Below, piece after piece: positions 61,175-64,000 of a DNA stretch of 64,000 bases. A program made the position numbers and the translations under genes. The stretch is from the NCBI RefSeq assembly GCF_013376045.1, contig NZ_JABMJG010000002.1, positions 310,001 to 374,000 on the forward strand. The letters run 5' to 3'. Under the pieces are notes generated by a model. It was not told the origin of the DNA and did not search any database. It saw nothing but the letters and a program-made list of their open reading frames with translations. Source of the DNA: Variovorax sp. SG517. Its GTDB lineage: Bacteria > Pseudomonadota > Gammaproteobacteria > Burkholderiales > Burkholderiaceae_C. How positions within the stretch are numbered: position 1 is the first letter of the stretch; each line of letters starts with the position of its first letter.

Positions 61175-62653
61175 ATGAAACAGTGGTTGCGTTCGCAAGG
61201 CGGTTGGTGGCTGGCATGGCTGGCGCTCACCGCCGTGGGCGCGGTGTGGCTTGCACGCTCGGAGCTGGCGCGGATGCACCAGGACTTCGAGACCGACGTG
61301 CGCATCGCGCACCGCCTCATGAGCCAGCAGATGGTGCAGTACGACGCCGTGCTGGCCACGCTCGCGCTGCTGGAGCCCAGCACCGGCGCGGACCATCCCG
61401 AGCAGCGCCTGCCCTCGGTGTATGCGTCGATCCTGCGCGTGCAGCGCCGCGATCGCGACGAGCCCTGGCCGGACAGCTCGCAGGCCGCCGCACTGGCAGC
61501 GGCCGAGGCACGCTCGCGAAGCCTGCAGCGCGCCGAGCTGGCAGCGCTCGACCTGGCCCGTGGCCGCTACGTGCTGGTGACAGGCGCCACGCCGTTCAGC
61601 TACGCGCTGGACATCGACCTGGCCGGCTCCGTGCCATGGCGCGACTGGCCGATGAATCCGCAGCGCAGCCCCGTGCGGCTGAGCCTGCAGCGCGACGGGC
61701 AGCAACTGGTGCTGCAGCCAGGCATGCTCTCCGCGGGCGCGAACGGATGGCGCTTCGAGCTGAGCAAGGCATTGGCATCGCCGAGCCAGCCCTTCGATCT
61801 GATCGCGGTGCGGCAGGTCGGCTGGAGCGAACTGCCGTGGCGTGCCATTGCTGGCTGGGCCGCGGCCATGGCGGTGCTGCTCGTGGGCCTTCGGGCTGCG
61901 CAGCGCCAGCGCGTCGCGCGGCGCCGGGCGGAGGAACTGCTGCGGCTCGGGCAGGTCGCGCGGCTCAATGCGCTGGGCGAGCTTTCCGCTGGCCTCGCGC
62001 ACGAACTCAACCAGCCGCTCACGGCGGTGCTGGCCAACACCCAGGCCGCGCGCCGCCTGCTCGACGACGACCCGCCCGACCTGGACACCGCACGCGATGC
62101 GATGGGGCGTGCGGCAGAGCAGGCGCGCTGCGCGGCAGGCGTGGTGGGGCGGCTGCGCCGCGTGATCGAACGGCCGGGCGCCGGCAGCGAGACGAAGCCG
62201 CTGGTGCTGCAGGACGTGGTGCGCAGCGCCATGCACCTGCTGGCGCCCGAGTTCGCGAAGCGCGGAGTCGCCGCGCAGTTCGATGCCTCGGCGCATGCGC
62301 CGGTGCGCGTGCAGGCCGAGGACGTGGCGCTCGAGCAGATCGTGCACAACCTGCTGATGAACGCGCTGCAGGCGCTCGACCTGGTGCCGGCCGCCGAACG
62401 GCGCCTGGTGGTGTCCGTCGATCGCAAGGGACAGGAGGGCGTCCTGACCGTGACCGACAACGGACGCGGCATCGCCCCCGAGGCGCTGCCGCGTCTCTTC
62501 GAACCCTTCTTCAGCACGCGCGAGGGCGGGCTGGGCCTCGGCCTGAGCCTCAGCGAGACGCTGGCAAGCGGCATGGGCGGCAGCCTGAGCGCCGCCAATG
62601 CCTCGCCGCGCGGCGCGTGCTTCACTTTGCAGCTGCCGCTGGCCAAGCCGTAG
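61175..62653 (+). CDS. Membrane sensor histidine kinase
   Basis: A 492-residue two-component sensor. Two membrane helices (about 11-28 and 226-242) bracket a 195-residue periplasmic sensing domain of no recognised type. The kinase core follows: H box GELSAGLAHELNQPLTAVLA with the phospho-acceptor His276, N box VHNLLMNALQAL (Asn396), then TDNGRGIAPEALPRLFEPFF and GGLGLGLSLSETLASGMGG. The H box resembles FixL/DctB kinases. The partner response regulator gene starts 21 bases downstream, and a secreted HbpS-like gene follows. Confidence 0.9.
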   Translation: MKQWLRSQGGWWLAWLALTAVGAVWLARSELARMHQDFETDVRIAHRLMSQQMVQYDAVLATLALLEPSTGADHPEQRLPSVYASILRVQRRDRDEPWPDSSQAAALAAAEARSRSLQRAELAALDLARGRYVLVTGATPFSYALDIDLAGSVPWRDWPMNPQRSPVRLSLQRDGQQLVLQPGMLSAGANGWRFELSKALASPSQPFDLIAVRQVGWSELPWRAIAGWAAAMAVLLVGLRAAQRQRVARRRAEELLRLGQVARLNALGELSAGLAHELNQPLTAVLANTQAARRLLDDDPPDLDTARDAMGRAAEQARCAAGVVGRLRRVIERPGAGSETKPLVLQDVVRSAMHLLAPEFAKRGVAAQFDASAHAPVRVQAEDVALEQIVHNLLMNALQALDLVPAAERRLVVSVDRKGQEGVLTVTDNGRGIAPEALPRLFEPFFSTREGGLGLGLSLSETLASGMGGSLSAANASPRGACFTLQLPLAKP

Positions 62654-62673
62654 TCGTCGCTATCGTCATCGTC

Positions 62674-63324
62674 GTGAACACTCCGAACACCCATCCGCCG
62701 CAGTCCCCGCTGATCCACCTGATCGACGACGACCAGGCGGTGCGCGACAGCCTCTCGCTGCTGATCGGCACGGTCGGGCTGCGCGTGCAGGCCTGGGCCG
62801 ACCCGCAGGCCTTCATGGACGGCTTTGACCGCGCGAGCGTGGGCGCCATCGTGCTCGACGTGCGCATGCCCGGCATCAGCGGGCTCACGGTGCTCGACCG
62901 GCTGGTGGCGCAGGGCGTCGACCAGCCGGTGATCATGCTGACGGGCCACGGCACCGTCGAGATGTGCCGTCGCGCCTTCAAGGCCGGCGCGGCCGAGTTC
63001 CTCGAGAAGCCGGTGGACGACGAGCAGCTGCTCGAGGCGCTGCAGCAGGCCGTGCGCCAGCATGTGCGCTCGCGCGAACGCTCGCAGGCCGACAACGCCG
63101 CGCGCGAGCGGGTGGCGCAGCTGTCGGAGCGGGAGCGCGAGGTGCTGGCCTTCATCGTGCAGGGGCTCACCAACAAGGAGATCGCGCGCACGCTGGCGCT
63201 GTCGCCGCGCACGGTGGAGACGCACCGCGCCAACCTGTTCGCCAAGCTCGACTGCGATTCGCTGGCGCAGCTGATCCGGCGCTATGCGGTGCTGGTGGAC
63301 GACGGCGCTCCAGGCGCTCCGTAG
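62674..63324 (+). CDS. FixJ/NarL-type response regulator
   Basis: A 216-residue regulator paired with the kinase upstream. The receiver domain has the acidic residues LIDDDQAVRD, the phospho-acceptor Asp62 (AIVLDVRMPGISG), the switch Thr in IMLTGHGTVE and Lys in FLEKPVDDEQ. A LuxR-type helix-turn-helix follows (LSEREREVLAFIVQGLTNKE, then IARTLALSPRTVETHRANLF). The start is GTG at 62674, the first suitable codon after the kinase stop. Target genes are unknown; the HbpS-like gene 118 bases downstream is a candidate. Confidence 0.9.
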   Translation: MNTPNTHPPQSPLIHLIDDDQAVRDSLSLLIGTVGLRVQAWADPQAFMDGFDRASVGAIVLDVRMPGISGLTVLDRLVAQGVDQPVIMLTGHGTVEMCRRAFKAGAAEFLEKPVDDEQLLEALQQAVRQHVRSRERSQADNAARERVAQLSEREREVLAFIVQGLTNKEIARTLALSPRTVETHRANLFAKLDCDSLAQLIRRYAVLVDDGAPGAP

Positions 63325-63442
63325 AACTACGCAGCGGCGGACGTAGCCGTACGAATGGCCGTCGCAGGCCTTGTTTCCTACAGTGGCGCAGCCGCCGGCA
63401 ACAGCCGGCGCAACCACCCGAATCCACTGGAGAAACCAAACA

Positions 63443-63943
63443 ATGCAAACCATCGTTCGTCTCGGCAGCCTCGCCGTCCTGCTCGCCGCTTCCGTCGCCC
63501 AGGCCCAGACGCCCGCACCGGCAGTGCGCACCGAAAAGAACATGTCGCTCGCGCTCGCCAACCAGATCGCGGCCGAAGCCGTGGCGGCCTGCACGGCCAA
63601 TGGCTACAACGTGTCCGCCACCGTGGTCGACCGCGCCGGCACCGTGCGTGCCGTGCTGCGCGCCGACAACGCCGGCCCGCACACGCTGGGTTCGAGCGAG
63701 CGCAAGGCCTGGACCTCGGCCTCCACCAAGAGCACGACGCAGGCCGTGATGGAAAACGCGCAAAAGAACCCGGCGGCCGCCAACCTGGTGTTCATGCCGG
63801 GCTTCCTGGCGCTGGGCGGCGGCGTGCCGATCAAGTCGGGCAATGAAGTGATCGGCGCGGTCGGCGTGGGCGGCGCGCCCGGTGGCCACCTCGACGAGCA
63901 GTGCGCCAACGCAGCGCTCGAGAAGGTCAAGGGCCTGCTCTGA
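63443..63943 (+). CDS. GlcG/HbpS-family secreted heme-binding-type protein
   Basis: A 166-residue exported protein of the GlcG/HbpS family (DUF336). The signal peptide is MQTIVRLGSLAVLLAASVAQA. The mature part has LALANQIAAEAVAACTANGY, VSATVVDRAGTVRAVLRADN, KAWTSASTKSTTQAVMENAQ, and GGVPIKSGNEVIGAVGVGGA, all typical of the family. Streptomyces HbpS binds heme and modulates a two-component sensor. The upstream two-component pair makes a similar link possible here. GGAGA precedes the ATG at 63443. Confidence 0.85.
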   Translation: MQTIVRLGSLAVLLAASVAQAQTPAPAVRTEKNMSLALANQIAAEAVAACTANGYNVSATVVDRAGTVRAVLRADNAGPHTLGSSERKAWTSASTKSTTQAVMENAQKNPAAANLVFMPGFLALGGGVPIKSGNEVIGAVGVGGAPGGHLDEQCANAALEKVKGLL

Positions 63944-63944
63944 T

Positions 63945-64000
63945 ATGAAGGCGCGCGGTATCCGGACGGGTGTGCTGGCGGTCGCGCTCGGGCTGGGCGT
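63945..64000 (+). CDS. 5' end of an unidentified exported protein gene (partial)
   Basis: The ATG at 63945 lies one base after the HbpS-like stop codon and opens a frame to the edge of the window. The 18 readable residues (MKARGIRTGVLAVALGLG) look like the start of a signal peptide. The product cannot be identified from this much sequence. Close spacing implies cotranscription with the HbpS-like gene. Confidence 0.5.
   Translation, partial: MKARGIRTGVLAVALGLG

Noticed and set aside
1..64000. CRISPR arrays, insertion sequences, prophage genes, rRNA genes or a replication origin
   Set aside because: No regularly spaced repeats, transposase or integrase motifs, phage structural genes, rRNA sequence or DnaA-box cluster were seen.

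Overview
The window is GC-rich (roughly two thirds G+C by eye) chromosomal DNA from a betaproteobacterium, most probably a Comamonadaceae member such as Variovorax. The basis is gene content and order: rimP-nusA-infB-rbfA-truB-typA, smpB/ratA-rnfH-DUF4124-guaB-guaA, lptF-lptG divergent from pepA-holC, an E. coli-type argA, dapC-dapD-pilU-dapE-prmB, and frequent GTG/TTG starts with 4-base stop/start overlaps. The genus is an inference and was not tested by any search. No phage, insertion sequence, CRISPR array or rRNA was found. The one tRNA gene is tRNA-Ser(GGA).

Layout. 1-7750 (minus): the 5' end of an ABC-F ATPase gene, prmB, dapE, a PilU-like ATPase, dapD, dapC, a LysE-type exporter and argA, which is mostly lysine/diaminopimelate and arginine metabolism. 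7810-9798 (minus): a soluble Clp-type AAA+ domain fused to an M41 zinc protease domain, the most unusual protein here. 10213-14067 (plus): hrpA. 14153-18531 (minus): two small membrane proteins, a methionine-type aminotransferase, cysB, a CbiX-like chelatase and lptG; lptF continues to 19658. 19680-23385 (plus): pepA, holC, a small unknown gene and an orphan LivK-type binding lipoprotein. 23459-26035 (minus): a single-domain response regulator, a coiled-coil protein, tRNA-Ser, a QmcA-type SPFH protein and NfeD. 26252-28561 (plus): an arginine/lysine/ornithine decarboxylase. 28630-30321 (minus): a secreted ATP-dependent DNA ligase and fabI. 30359-37139 (plus): yejABEF and an MFS transporter. 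37340-46697 (plus): the rimP-nusA-infB-rbfA-truB-typA translation/transcription cluster and a DMT exporter. 46722-51158 (minus): an unknown membrane protein, an ECF sigma/anti-sigma module flanked by two paralogous COG4315 secreted proteins, and smpB. 51222-56552 (mostly plus): ratA, rnfH, DUF4124 (minus), guaB, a Phd/VapC toxin-antitoxin pair and guaA. 56695-64000: an unknown lipoprotein pair, an outer-membrane barrel, a LigT-type phosphoesterase, RidA, DUF72, a histidine kinase/response regulator pair, a GlcG/HbpS-like secreted protein and the start of one more gene.

Most of the window is housekeeping. The accessory or poorly described parts are the AAA+/M41 fusion, the ECF/COG4315 locus with a visible ECF-type promoter, the toxin-antitoxin pair inserted between guaB and guaA with an array of operator half-sites, the two-gene lipoprotein cassette after guaA, the two-component system next to a HbpS-like protein, and a promoter-then-terminator leader in front of rimP. 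Protein functions come from reading motifs and family knowledge. No database search was run.
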